35,487 nt of DNA from Nostocales cyanobacterium. Its GTDB lineage: Bacteria; Cyanobacteriota; Cyanobacteriia; Cyanobacteriales; Nostocaceae. Positions 19,206 to 29,181 of this stretch are shown here, one piece after another; position 1 is the stretch's first letter; each line of letters opens with the position of its first letter. The notes below the pieces were generated by a model. It was not told where the DNA came from. It searched no databases and worked only from the letters and a program-made list of their open reading frames with translations. Where the stretch lies: positions 1 through 35,487 of the forward strand of contig RDYJ01000027.1 in NCBI GenBank assembly GCA_004293145.1, read 5' to 3'. Both the position numbers and the translations under genes were made by a program.

Positions 19206-20013
19206 TTGATTATGGTTTAGGTTTTTGCACCAAACCCCACACCCTACACCCTACACTCTAGTTTTGGTCAATGCAGTCTAGTTATTGCCAATAATAACTG
19301 GGCTGCTTTCAAAATGTAGCCTGAGCTAATTTTTTAATTGTATTCTTATCAACGCATATAAGTTATAAGCAATAAAACTATATAGTTATTAAATAATTTC
19401 AGCTTGATGAGTTGCTGATTTTTCCTCCACCTTGGGAGGTATTTTTTGACTTGAGGTTTATAGTAGGAGTAAGCAGTAAAAGTCTTTTCTAGCCCGATTA
19501 GTCGGAGTTATATGATCAATTCATGCCTTAAGCACCTTGGAGTAATTATAATGTAACTTGCTCAAGTCACGTAAAGCAAGATAATATTTATGACAAATGC
19601 TCTCAGTGGCAACACAGGTGAAGTTCATGATATTTTTTATTTAATTACAGAGAAATTACGGTTTATGTAGAGTTATAAACAAGATATCCTAGATTTTAAT
19701 GATAATAAACTTACTCAATCTCAAAATAAATCTTAAGAATCCTGTAAATCAGGCATTCAGTTTAGATTAGAAAGATTATCATAACCTTGCATAATTAAAA
19801 CCAGTTCATGAGTCAACAAGGTATAGGTAACTAATATATAAAGATGTAGTAAAATTTGAATAAACTTGTTTGCATAAATCTTGAGTTAAATTATCCTATT
19901 CACGGTGATATTAATAATTAGTCAGAGTGAGGTAAAAAAATAAAGATAAAAAATATCAATGAGTTGGGTGCAAAGGCAAAAAACAGATAATCATCCACAA
20001 ATATAAAATAAAA

Positions 20014-22044
20014 ATGATGAAAAAGCATTCATTATCACTGCCACAATACACCAATGATCTAGAACAGCTACAACCATATCGAGCCAAGCTCATGCAGCAA
20101 CAGGAAGATACAGCCCATGCTCTGGCACAAAAAATTAATCAAATCATTGCTAATAGTCAGGCCAAATCCTCAATGTTGCAAGAAATTGCTCATCTACTAG
20201 GAGTAGCATTCCAAGTAGATTGCTGCTGTTTAGTTACAACCACAAGTGATGAATCTAGTGAAGTATCTGCGGCTAATTGGTGTAGTGAACAATATCTAGA
20301 ATCACCAAACTCTAGTGAAATATTATCAAAGCAACAACTATTAATAAGCCCGCCAGTCGTCCGATGCGCCGCTGAACCACTAACAATTGAAGATATCGCC
20401 ACAATTCAAGAAAATCTAGCAATTGTCTGTCAATCTTTGCCCATCCCCATTAAATCTGTTTTAGCAATTCCCACCCGATTTAGTGGTAAGAATAACGGTG
20501 TAATTAGCCTGATTAAATTCCAACCTTATGATTGGAGTGAATCAGAAAAACAATTACTCAAGCAAGTAGAGTCATCTTGTGCGATCGCCTTAGCTCAAGT
20601 AGCACAAACACAGAAGATCACTAATCAAAACCAGTATCTACATCAAGCTGACCAACATCAAAGTTTAATTAAACAATTAACTATACTAAGTCTTAGTAAC
20701 TTGGAGTTAAATCAAATGCTCCAGTTAGTTATTTCATCAACTGCCGAATCTTTAGCAGCAGATCGAGGATTACTGATTTTATTAAAATATACAGATCCCA
20801 TGTTTAGGAATCGTCAAAAAAAGCAGATTCCTAAAGCTAAAGCCACCGTGGTTGGAGAATGGAATAAAAATCAAAACCTCTCTCACACTGGTTTAGATAA
20901 CTTAAATCAGTCTTTTTGGTTGTCAGATTGTGGTTTATGCCAACGTGTATTTGTAGAATCGGGGAAACCGATCATGATTAATAACTGTACAGAGCAAAAA
21001 GAGCATTGGCAACCAAATCCATTATTTGCTGTGGAAAAGTTTCCAGCTACATTGTTAATGCCATTAGAAAATCAAGGCAAAGTTTTAGGATTTGTGGTGT
21101 TACAACAACAAGTTGCTCGCAGTTGGCAACCCTCAGAATTAAATCTTGTAGAGATGGTCTGCGCTCAATTGAGTAATGCCATAATTCAATCACAAACACT
21201 GCGGCAAGTACAAAACTTAGTAGATGAAAGGACAGAGCAACTCAAGCGCAGTTTGGAAGTACAAGCAAAATTGTATGAAAGAACAAAACAGTATGTTGAG
21301 CAGTTACAAGAACTTAATGAACTCAAAGATGAATTTGTCAGCAACCTGAGCGATCGCTTGCGTTATCCCCTGACAAATATGCGGATGTCAATTCGTAATT
21401 TACGCTTATCGGGAATTTCACCAGAACGTCAAACCCGATATTTAGATATTCTAGAGTCAGAATGCACCAAAGAAATTAACTTAATTAATGACCTCTTGAC
21501 GCTCCAAAAACTAGAATCTCACCAAGAAGCACCACAATTTCAAACCATAGACTTAAATACTCAAATCAATGATTTGGTAGCTGCGGTGGAAAAACCCTTT
21601 ACAGATCAGGAATTATCTGTAAGCGTAGATTTACCGAAAGAGCCGTTAAAACTGCAAACCGAAGTTGAGAGTTTTGACCGCATTTTGCAAGAACTGTTAA
21701 ACAACGTCAGTAAATACTCCGAGCGAGATACTATTGTACATTTACAAGCGACTCACAGAGTCGAACAGGAAGTCAATCAAGTTATTATTAAAGTGACAAA
21801 TATAGGACGTGGCATCTCACAAGAGGAAGCGGCTTATATCTTTGATAAGTTCCGTCGTGGTAAAGGACGTTGGACTCCTGGTACTGGCTTGGGCTTGGCT
21901 TTAGTCAAGTCTTTAGTACAGCATTTACATGGAGCGATCACCGTTGAGAGTAACCCCATCGACAACTCCAATTTAAGCGAAATTTGCTTTACTCTCACAC
22001 TACCTCAGTTTTCCGCAGCAACTCATCCACATTTTCCACAGTGA
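20014..22044 (+). CDS. GAF-domain sensor histidine kinase-like protein with degenerate H-box
   Basis: GAF-like regions, dimerisation helix ELNELKDEFVSNLSDRLRYPLTNMRMSI, HATPase GTGLGLALVKSLVQHLHG. Confidence 0.88.
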   Translation: MMKKHSLSLPQYTNDLEQLQPYRAKLMQQQEDTAHALAQKINQIIANSQAKSSMLQEIAHLLGVAFQVDCCCLVTTTSDESSEVSAANWCSEQYLESPNSSEILSKQQLLISPPVVRCAAEPLTIEDIATIQENLAIVCQSLPIPIKSVLAIPTRFSGKNNGVISLIKFQPYDWSESEKQLLKQVESSCAIALAQVAQTQKITNQNQYLHQADQHQSLIKQLTILSLSNLELNQMLQLVISSTAESLAADRGLLILLKYTDPMFRNRQKKQIPKAKATVVGEWNKNQNLSHTGLDNLNQSFWLSDCGLCQRVFVESGKPIMINNCTEQKEHWQPNPLFAVEKFPATLLMPLENQGKVLGFVVLQQQVARSWQPSELNLVEMVCAQLSNAIIQSQTLRQVQNLVDERTEQLKRSLEVQAKLYERTKQYVEQLQELNELKDEFVSNLSDRLRYPLTNMRMSIRNLRLSGISPERQTRYLDILESECTKEINLINDLLTLQKLESHQEAPQFQTIDLNTQINDLVAAVEKPFTDQELSVSVDLPKEPLKLQTEVESFDRILQELLNNVSKYSERDTIVHLQATHRVEQEVNQVIIKVTNIGRGISQEEAAYIFDKFRRGKGRWTPGTGLGLALVKSLVQHLHGAITVESNPIDNSNLSEICFTLTLPQFSAATHPHFPQ

Positions 22045-22616
22045 CTACAGAAAACCACACCACGGGACTTAATTCCCCCACCACCATTGATGACAATGGT
22101 CTAGAAACCAATTTGGATGTTGAAACAGTAACCATCCAAGTAGAAAAATTATCAGAACGACAGAGGCAAATTACTGCCAAAGTCCAAATTCCCCACCCCA
22201 TCGAAAAAGTCTGGAAAATTCTCACCGACTATGAAGCCTTACCCCAATTCATTCCTAATCTAGCCAAAAGTTGTTTGTTAGAACATCCGGCTGGAGGTGT
22301 ACGTCTAGAACAAATTGGTTCACAGCGGTTACTCAATTTCAAATTCTGTGCGCGTGTAGTTTTGGATCTAGAAGAAACCTTCCCCAAACTGATCAACTTT
22401 CAAATGGTAGAAGGAGACTTCAAAGGCTTTTCTGGCAGCTGGTGTCTAGAACCTTATGCCCTGAGTTCAGGCCAAGGAACAAATCTCTGCTATACAATTC
22501 AAGTTTGGCCTAAGCTAACAATGCCAATAGCAATTATTGAAAACCGCCTCAGTAAAGACTTACAACTAAACCTCTTGGCCATTCGCCAAAGAGCTAGTGA
22601 GTTAAGCAATACGTAA
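22041..22616 (+). CDS. SRPBCC (START/polyketide-cyclase-like) family protein
   Basis: GTG start overlaps upstream stop (GTGA); ITAKVQIPHPIEKVWKILTDYEALPQFIPNLAKSCLLE. Confidence 0.88.
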   Translation: MTTENHTTGLNSPTTIDDNGLETNLDVETVTIQVEKLSERQRQITAKVQIPHPIEKVWKILTDYEALPQFIPNLAKSCLLEHPAGGVRLEQIGSQRLLNFKFCARVVLDLEETFPKLINFQMVEGDFKGFSGSWCLEPYALSSGQGTNLCYTIQVWPKLTMPIAIIENRLSKDLQLNLLAIRQRASELSNT

Positions 22617-22656
22617 GCTGCTGGTTATCAAATGAGTATAACCGCACTTACTTAAA

Positions 22657-22695
22657 AAGGTAGAAAAGAAACTGTTTCATTATCTTTTCTACCTT
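22657..22695. terminator. Bidirectional terminator hairpin AAGGTAGAAAAGA / TCTTTTCTACCTT
   Basis: 13-bp perfect arms (22657-22669, 22683-22695) between SRPBCC gene (+) and tRNA (-), T-rich on both exits. Confidence 0.8.
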
Positions 22696-22710
22696 CTTTA
22701 ATTTTTTAAA

Positions 22711-22783
22711 TACCCCCAGGGGAATTCGAATCCCCGTTACCTCCGTGAAAGGGAGGTGTCCTAGGCCTCTAGACGATGGGGGC
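22711..22783 (-). tRNA. trnE: tRNA-Glu (anticodon TTC)
   Basis: Reverse strand GCCCCCATCGTCTAGAGGCCTAGGACACCTCCCTTTCACGGAGGTAACGGGGATTCGAATTCCCCTGGGGGTA; cloverleaf and CTTTCAC anticodon loop. Confidence 0.97.
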
Positions 22784-22889
22784 ATCGGACTTAACTCAGA
22801 CTTTTAATAATTTATCGGATTTTTCCAAGGATGTCAACACCTTTTGCTAAAAAATTTTTTACGGCATCTAAATCAGCTAAATTCAGGAG

Positions 22890-22909
22890 GGGCGAACGGC
22901 CGTTCGCCC
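22890..22909. repeat. 20-bp perfect palindrome GGGCGAACGGCCGTTCGCCC
   Basis: Direct reading; recurrent cyanobacterial intergenic repeat type. Confidence 0.85.
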
Positions 22910-23136
22910 GTACAGGAGGCAGGAGGCAATTATTTCTCCCCTGCTGCCCCTGCTCCCCTGCGCTCTACACACACCCCACCCAATTCGCCAAATATCAGAA
23001 AAAGATGTACTATAGATAACTAAGCATAAAAAAATCTCTTATTTTCTTAAAGTTGGGTGTGCTGTTGTACGCTGTAGAGTTAGTATTTATGATTCTTTAC
23101 AGAGGATTTTGAAATCAATCGCTCAAAATCTACAAC

Positions 23137-25056
23137 ATGGAAGCATCTTTTCAAATTACCCTACAGATGGTGTTCACAGTCCTGGCAGGTATCAGCGCCC
23201 AGGTTATGGCTGCATACCTCAAGCTGCCCAGCATCGTCTTATTACTCTTGTTAGGCATCATCTTAGGTGCAGATGGGGTTGGACTTCTACATCCCCATCT
23301 GCTAGGAACAGGATTAGAAGTAATTGTCTCTCTAGCGACGGCAATTATTTTATTTGAAGGTGGACTGAAATTGGATCTGCGGGAGATGGGCAGAGTTTCA
23401 GTCAGTTTACAATTGCTTGTCACCCTGGGAACTTTAATCACGCTGCTAGGGGGCAGCATGGCAGCGCACTGGTTGGGAGAATTTCCCTGGAATATAGCTT
23501 TTCTCTATGCTTCCATCGTCGTTGTCACCGGACCAACAGTGGTGGGCCCATTACTCAAACAAATTAATGTAGACAGACAAGTAGCAACGCTATTGGAAGG
23601 TGAAGGGGTTTTAATTGACCCAGTGGGAGCTATTCTGGCTTACGTTGTCCTAGATACAATCTTGAATGGCGATGCTGACCCTATTAACGCCATTATGGGT
23701 TTAATCTTGCGTTTGGGTGTGGGAGCGATGATTGGCGGTGTTGGTGGTTATCTGATGAGTTGGATTTTCAAACGCGCCAATTTTATCTCTTTTGAACTCA
23801 AAAATCTGGTGGTGCTGGCCGTGCTGTGGGGTTTGTTTACCCTAGCCCAAACTATTCGCAGCGAGTCGGGAATTATGACTACGGTCGTGGCTGGGGTAGT
23901 ATTCGCTAACTCATCAGTTCCTGAAGAACGACTGTTACGCAGCTTTAAAAATCAGCTGACAATTCTCAGTGTTTCTGTACTGTTTATCCTCCTAGCAGCG
24001 GATTTATCTATTGCTAGTGTGTTGGCTTTGGGTTGGGGTAGTTTATTTACTGTTTTGGTGTTAATGTTCGTGGTTCGCCCTATTAATATTCTGTTGTGTA
24101 CTTGGAACAGTAATCTTAATTGGCGACAAAAGCTGTTTTTAAGTTGGGTAGCGCCGAGAGGGATAGTTTCTGCCTCTGTGGCTTCTTTATTTGCAATTTC
24201 CCTGACACAACGGGGTGTTAATGGTGGTGATGCTATTAAAGCTCTGGTATTTCTGACTATTATCATGACTGTTTTTTGTCAGGGGCTAACAGCCGGCTGG
24301 TTGGTGAAGTGGTTACGAATCACTTCTAAAGATGCAACTGGAGCGGTGATAGTGGGTTGTAATCCCTTGAGTTTACTGATTTCTCGGTTTTTTCAAGAAC
24401 GGGGGGAAAGCGTGGTCATGATTGACACTGACTCCCAGTATTTTGCTCAGGCTGAAGCTCAAAATCTGCGAGTGATTGCTAGTAGTGCGCTGGATGCAGA
24501 AGTTTTGGAAGAGGCTGGCATTGCTTCTATGGGTACTTTTTTGGCAATGACTAATAATGGTGAGGTAAATTTTGTTTTATCACAAAGAGCAGCAGAAGAA
24601 TTTAATCCCCCCCGTGTCTTAGCAGTTTTTCCTCGTGATCCTCAAGCTTCTAATTCTGCCAATGCTAGAGTTAATCAGGCTTTTGTCTCTGATTTACCAA
24701 TTAAAACCTGGAATGAATATTTAAATGATGGCCGGGTGAAGTTGGGGACAACGACTTTAAATGAGGCAGAATTTGCTAGTCAGCAGGAGCATATACAGGA
24801 AAAGATTCGGACTGGAGTATTAGTACCTCTACTGCTGGAGAGGGAAGAACGCCTACAGGTAATGTCAGTGAATCAAGATTGGGAAGTAGGCGATCGCATT
24901 ATCTATCTGTTGTACGATTCCAGACCCAATCTTTTAAAACGCCTATCTGGTGCGAGTCAATCTACCGCTTTAGCTTTAGAAAAGTTACCAGAAGTGGAAG
25001 AAGTACCTATTGCTAAATTGTCTCAACTTTCTGCTACTGAAGCATCTGGTAATTGA
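23137..25056 (+). CDS. Cation/proton antiporter (CPA1/NhaP type) with C-terminal TrkA-N-like domain
   Basis: ~12 TM segments, VVVTGPTVVGPLLKQINV, EGEGVLIDPVGAILAYV; C-terminal AVIVGCNPLSLLISRFFQERGESVVMIDTD Rossmann-like. Confidence 0.92.
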   Translation: MEASFQITLQMVFTVLAGISAQVMAAYLKLPSIVLLLLLGIILGADGVGLLHPHLLGTGLEVIVSLATAIILFEGGLKLDLREMGRVSVSLQLLVTLGTLITLLGGSMAAHWLGEFPWNIAFLYASIVVVTGPTVVGPLLKQINVDRQVATLLEGEGVLIDPVGAILAYVVLDTILNGDADPINAIMGLILRLGVGAMIGGVGGYLMSWIFKRANFISFELKNLVVLAVLWGLFTLAQTIRSESGIMTTVVAGVVFANSSVPEERLLRSFKNQLTILSVSVLFILLAADLSIASVLALGWGSLFTVLVLMFVVRPINILLCTWNSNLNWRQKLFLSWVAPRGIVSASVASLFAISLTQRGVNGGDAIKALVFLTIIMTVFCQGLTAGWLVKWLRITSKDATGAVIVGCNPLSLLISRFFQERGESVVMIDTDSQYFAQAEAQNLRVIASSALDAEVLEEAGIASMGTFLAMTNNGEVNFVLSQRAAEEFNPPRVLAVFPRDPQASNSANARVNQAFVSDLPIKTWNEYLNDGRVKLGTTTLNEAEFASQQEHIQEKIRTGVLVPLLLEREERLQVMSVNQDWEVGDRIIYLLYDSRPNLLKRLSGASQSTALALEKLPEVEEVPIAKLSQLSATEASGN

Positions 25057-25554
25057 AAGTCAATATTGTCTGGAGACATTTCTTTTTCTTGCCACAGAAA
25101 GCAGCTAGATGTACCACTCTGCCAAGAGAAAGGGCTAGTAACAGCAACCACGTAACTGTGAATTGCATATTGGTGGCCACTCGCTAGGAATAAAAGAAAC
25201 TGACTTTTTTATTCCCCTACACCCTCCCCTCTCAACCAATAGGTAGGGAAATTTTTGAATACTTTCTGCAAAAATAAACCTGAAAACTATAATTTCCAGA
25301 GAAGCATTAAAAAAATTAAGACTTAAGATAACTTGAATATTCCTGTTTTCAATGCCAAGATAGGAATTTATTATTTGTTTAGAGACTCCCATCTCTAAAA
25401 TGGCAATATAATTTAAAAGATAAAATCTCTAGTACAGCATGGTAGAAAAGGCTCTATCTAGCAATAGACAAGAAAAGTAGCTTCTATGATTGTTACAGCC
25501 TTCTGCCTGATTGGACTATTCAACTGCAACCGAGCCGAGTGAACGATAACAGCT

Positions 25555-26955
25555 ATGTCTTATGTCTCCCTGCTGAAAAATATACCAGAAATATTAAGCC
25601 AACCAACTGGGATAGCAGCTATAGCCTCTCTTGGCATCCACGGTGCCATTGCCTTGGTTGTGCCTCTGATGCCTGTTGATTCTGCTAAATCTTCAGGATC
25701 TGATTCTACAAAAGCTGTCGGATTAATGGAATTGAGTGCGGCTGATCAAAATCGCTTACCACAAACTGTTAATCCCTCCCAGGTTGCTTTGCAACAAAAC
25801 CAATTACCGATCAAACCACAAATTCCTTTAGTGAATTTTGGCACTGAACAGACGATTATACCACCTTTAGAAGCAGCTTTACCTAACCAGCAGGTATTAC
25901 CACCCATCCCTTCATCACCAGCAAATTACAATCTTTCTTACTTACCTAGAAGACAGCCTGTCCAGCAATTTGCTAGAAACGATTTGAGAACCCAGGTTTC
26001 TAATTTCCGCGTCAGAAATACATTTTCTCCCTCGGCTTCTCCCTTTGTTGGTGATATAGATGCCAAAATTAAAGAAACCCAACCACTGAATATCAATAGG
26101 TTGCCACAAGTTCAGGCGGATAATAAATTACCTAGTGAACCTCTCATTAATCCCTCTGCCGATGCGATTGATATTGGCTCTACATCAGCACCGCAGGGAA
26201 TTACGGGAACCCAAAACATTCAGTTAAGAGATAACTCAGTTCAAATATCTGCAAATTCTCCGGCTGAGGTTCGTCCTGAACAGTCTTTACAAGACAAAGG
26301 TCAATTACTATCAGCAGCGCCAGTTTTACTACCATCAACAGCAATTTCAACCAGTCAGCAAAGAGAAGTTCCTGTTCTGAGTCAGTCTGATTCACAAGGT
26401 AAGGAACAGTTACTGGCTAAGTTGGATTCTTATAATACCCTGAGAAAAACAGTTCGGACTGAGTACCCCGACGTTAGGGAACAAGCTGTCATCCGTGAAA
26501 CTATCTCTACTAATCAACGAGATATGGAAGGAACTGTTTTGGGTAGATTAGTTGTAGATCCTGATGGTAAGGTTTTGGATATCAAGTTCCAAGATCGATC
26601 AGTAGCTCCTGCATTACAATCTAAAACGAGAGAATTTTTCAGCGCCAACCCCCCTAAAGGTGAGAAGCGAATTAGCTCTTATCCTTTCCAACTCAGGTTT
26701 AAGAATAATAATGGTGAGGTTAATATACCCCAGAATAATTCAGAGGTAAAACTTTCACCAAGTCCAGATACTCAAAAAGTATCTGAGCCACAAGTAAGAA
26801 AAAATCCGTCGAATAATCAAGCGGTGATCATTCCTAATCCATCACCTGCTCCTGTAGTTAGCAATGATCAGCCTACGGTTTCTGCTACTGAGTCTGGTCA
26901 AAAGCTAATCCAAAAATTACGTCAAATTAAGGAAGATAGACAAAACTCAAATTAA
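25555..26955 (+). CDS. TonB-like energy transducer family protein
   Basis: N-terminal TM (GIAAIASLGIHGAIALVVPL), long Pro/Gln-rich linker, C-terminal GTVLGRLVVDPDGKVLDIKFQDRS.. TonB-C-like. Confidence 0.65.
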   Translation: MSYVSLLKNIPEILSQPTGIAAIASLGIHGAIALVVPLMPVDSAKSSGSDSTKAVGLMELSAADQNRLPQTVNPSQVALQQNQLPIKPQIPLVNFGTEQTIIPPLEAALPNQQVLPPIPSSPANYNLSYLPRRQPVQQFARNDLRTQVSNFRVRNTFSPSASPFVGDIDAKIKETQPLNINRLPQVQADNKLPSEPLINPSADAIDIGSTSAPQGITGTQNIQLRDNSVQISANSPAEVRPEQSLQDKGQLLSAAPVLLPSTAISTSQQREVPVLSQSDSQGKEQLLAKLDSYNTLRKTVRTEYPDVREQAVIRETISTNQRDMEGTVLGRLVVDPDGKVLDIKFQDRSVAPALQSKTREFFSANPPKGEKRISSYPFQLRFKNNNGEVNIPQNNSEVKLSPSPDTQKVSEPQVRKNPSNNQAVIIPNPSPAPVVSNDQPTVSATESGQKLIQKLRQIKEDRQNSN

Positions 26956-26957
26956 GA

Positions 26958-27014
26958 ATTCAGGAGTCAGGAGAAAGAATTAATTTTTCTCCCTCTGCAC
27001 CCTTCACCCTGAAT
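26958..27014. terminator. Nested inverted repeat / probable terminator
   Basis: Outer ATTCAGG (26958-26964)/CCTGAAT (27008-27014), inner GGAGAAA/TTTCTCC (26970-26976/26986-26992). Confidence 0.5.
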
Positions 27015-27043
27015 GATAAGTAAGTGTTCAAGCGAACATGATT

Positions 27044-27391
27044 TTACCACCCTGTTTCCGCTTTCTGAAACACATAAGCAGCTACTTCTAAAATTGCTTG
27101 CTCACTTAATTTGTTTTTGAAAGCGGGCATAGCATTTTTACCGTTCTGAACTTGGTGGATAATCACTTGAATGGGTTCATTGTCATAATTTTCTAAATAT
27201 TTTGATAGTGCGGATTTTTGTAAAGTTTTATGTTCAACAAGGATATTAGCGCCTCCTATATGGCAGGAAGCGCAATTTTTATTAAATATGGCGCTGCCGG
27301 TAGATGTTTCTGTGGCTAAGGCTGGATTAATGAATTTGAAGTTCAACAACAGAGCGATCGCTAACTGTAGAATTAATAACAATATTCTCAA
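27044..27391 (-). CDS. petJ: Cytochrome c6-like protein
   Basis: GSAIFNKNCASCHIGGANILVEHKTLQKSALSKYLENYD...QNGKNAMPAFKNKLSEQAILEVAAYVFQKAETGW; likely TTG start with SD GAGGAAAA (ORF extends to 27421). Confidence 0.85.
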   Translation of the reverse strand: MRILLLILQLAIALLLNFKFINPALATETSTGSAIFNKNCASCHIGGANILVEHKTLQKSALSKYLENYDNEPIQVIIHQVQNGKNAMPAFKNKLSEQAILEVAAYVFQKAETGW

Positions 27392-27645
27392 GAGATTTTC
27401 CTCGCAACAAGCACCCCGCAACTGATCAATATTTGCCAGTAAATATATTTATTTATGGCAGATAGCAGTCTGAGATATTTAATAACATTTCTAGTTATCG
27501 AATCTCTTGTATATTATCATACCAAATTTTAGCAACCAGGATAAAAATTAGCGGCAACTAGTTTATCCCTCTATTTTTACCCAGGGATGAAACTCGTTAC
27601 CGCACCTGATTAATAGTTTGAGCTACCTAATGAGCAAGATTTCTA

Positions 27646-28065
27646 CTAGCCATCAACAACGATTTTGCCAACCATACCAGCGCCACGGTGAGGTTGACAG
27701 TAGTAAACGTAAGTACCAGCAGGTGCATCTGCGGGAAATGTAGTTATTACTTTCTGTCCAGGATTCAAAAGTAATTTACCGTGAGACAAAGATTTAGCTA
27801 AATCAGCGTCCTTAGTAGGGTTTTTAACAGAATCAAACACAACGTTATGGGGAGGAACTTTGTTGTTAACCCATTCAATTGAGTCACCTGCTTTAACGAT
27901 CAATTTTGTAGGTTGAAATTGCAACAGTCCTTTGTCACTACCCAATTTGATTTGGTAGGTTTCAGCAGATGCGGTAGGAGTGAAAACAGCGAAGCTGCTA
28001 ACAACTAAAAGGACAGTTAACACGCTTAAGGCCAAGCGTCTCCAACTTGCGGCAATTAATTTCAT
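27646..28065 (-). CDS. petE: Plastocyanin
   Basis: Signal peptide to ASAETYQIKLGSDKGLLQFQPTKLIVKAGDSIEWVNNKVPPHNVVFD...YVYYCQPHRGAGMVGKIVVDG. Confidence 0.97.
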   Translation of the reverse strand: MKLIAASWRRLALSVLTVLLVVSSFAVFTPTASAETYQIKLGSDKGLLQFQPTKLIVKAGDSIEWVNNKVPPHNVVFDSVKNPTKDADLAKSLSHGKLLLNPGQKVITTFPADAPAGTYVYYCQPHRGAGMVGKIVVDG

Positions 28066-28368
28066 GGCTCTCTCCTGAGATATAGTTTTATTTTCCTGTT
28101 CTCATTTTAAATACAATTAACACCAAATATGACAATCTGTCATATATGAATTTTTTTTGCCTAATTGGCGGTTATCAATAGCAGCATCAGGGACAAAATG
28201 CAAACCAAGTTCCCAGTCTTGCTTCCAGAGAGCCAAGTATAAGCGAATGCCAAAAATAGTATTTATGCTTAAATGCACTCAGGCATCAGGTCTGGGAACT
28301 GATATTTTTCTACAGTAAGGGCAATATTGCCCCTACTTCACGCAGTCAGGAGGCTATCCAGTTGGTGT

Positions 28369-28857
28369 TTAGTAATAAATCTTACCGCCACCCCATTTAG
28401 TACCAACAACTTTAGGTTGGAGGAGAATATGACCTGCGATTGCTACTAAGTCTTCATCGGTCAAATTTCGCATTTCTGTAAAGATATCCGCGCTCTTGAA
28501 GCTGGGATGTATTTCAGAAATTTCCTCTTGCCCGTCGTAAGTTGTCGGATTTTTCATGTAGTCTACTAACCCTTCAATGTTGTTACGGTTAGGTAATGCC
28601 CCAGCCAAGTCTTCTGGAGTAAGTCCCACGTTTTGGTTAGTTTTGGTAACACCACCAGCATGACATTGAGAGCAGGTGCTATTAAATAAGGTTTTGCCTT
28701 GTTTGACTTGTTTGAGGCTGAGTACAATAGTCTCACCCTGTTCATTCAATGGTACGGTTCTGGTAGCTTCATCCAGTTCCACGGCTGTTGCACTACCGAT
28801 AAATAGCTGAAACGTCAGCAGAACGGCAACAACAACGCCAATCAGTCTTCTAAACAT
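28369..28857 (-). CDS. psbV: Photosystem II cytochrome c-550
   Basis: VELDEATRTVPLNEQGETIVLSLKQVKQGKTLFNSTCSQCHAGGVTKTNQNVGL...C-terminal GGGKIYY. Confidence 0.97.
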   Translation of the reverse strand: MFRRLIGVVVAVLLTFQLFIGSATAVELDEATRTVPLNEQGETIVLSLKQVKQGKTLFNSTCSQCHAGGVTKTNQNVGLTPEDLAGALPNRNNIEGLVDYMKNPTTYDGQEEISEIHPSFKSADIFTEMRNLTDEDLVAIAGHILLQPKVVGTKWGGGKIYY

Positions 28858-28980
28858 ATTTCCCCTTCAAGTTTTTAATGCTCAACACAGCTAAGACACT
28901 AATAGTTCCAAAAAGCATAGATAAGTATAGATATTTATCTGATGCTAAAAGTTTGCCGGGTATAATGCCGACGGGGAGAA

Positions 28981-29028
28981 CTACAACACCCCTGATCCTG
29001 CGGCTAAAACCGATCAGGATTACTGTAG
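28981..29028. repeat. Inverted repeat CCTGATC...GATCAGG with outer CTACA/TGTAG
   Basis: Direct reading upstream of psbV. Confidence 0.5.
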
Positions 29029-29181
29029 GTAAAATATTCTCGCTATCATTAACATCAGCATGAATCAGTTTACCATTAGCTGCTCTTCACAGCTGCTGAC
29101 CCTGATTTTGTCCCTAACTGGGAATTGAGAGATTTGATTTTTTGATACAAATCTTTAGCAAAAAGTTTACAAATTGAAATG

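Noticed and set aside
19225-19260. accccacaccctacaccctacactct tract as a possible CRISPR or repeat array
   Set aside because: Only short, irregular C/A-rich repeats with no spacers; no CRISPR array was found in the window
25135-25392. 85-aa minus-strand ORF
   Set aside because: Intergenic, composition not protein-like, no motif
28878-29063. 61-aa plus-strand ORF upstream of psbV
   Set aside because: Occupies the psbV promoter/inverted-repeat area; no support
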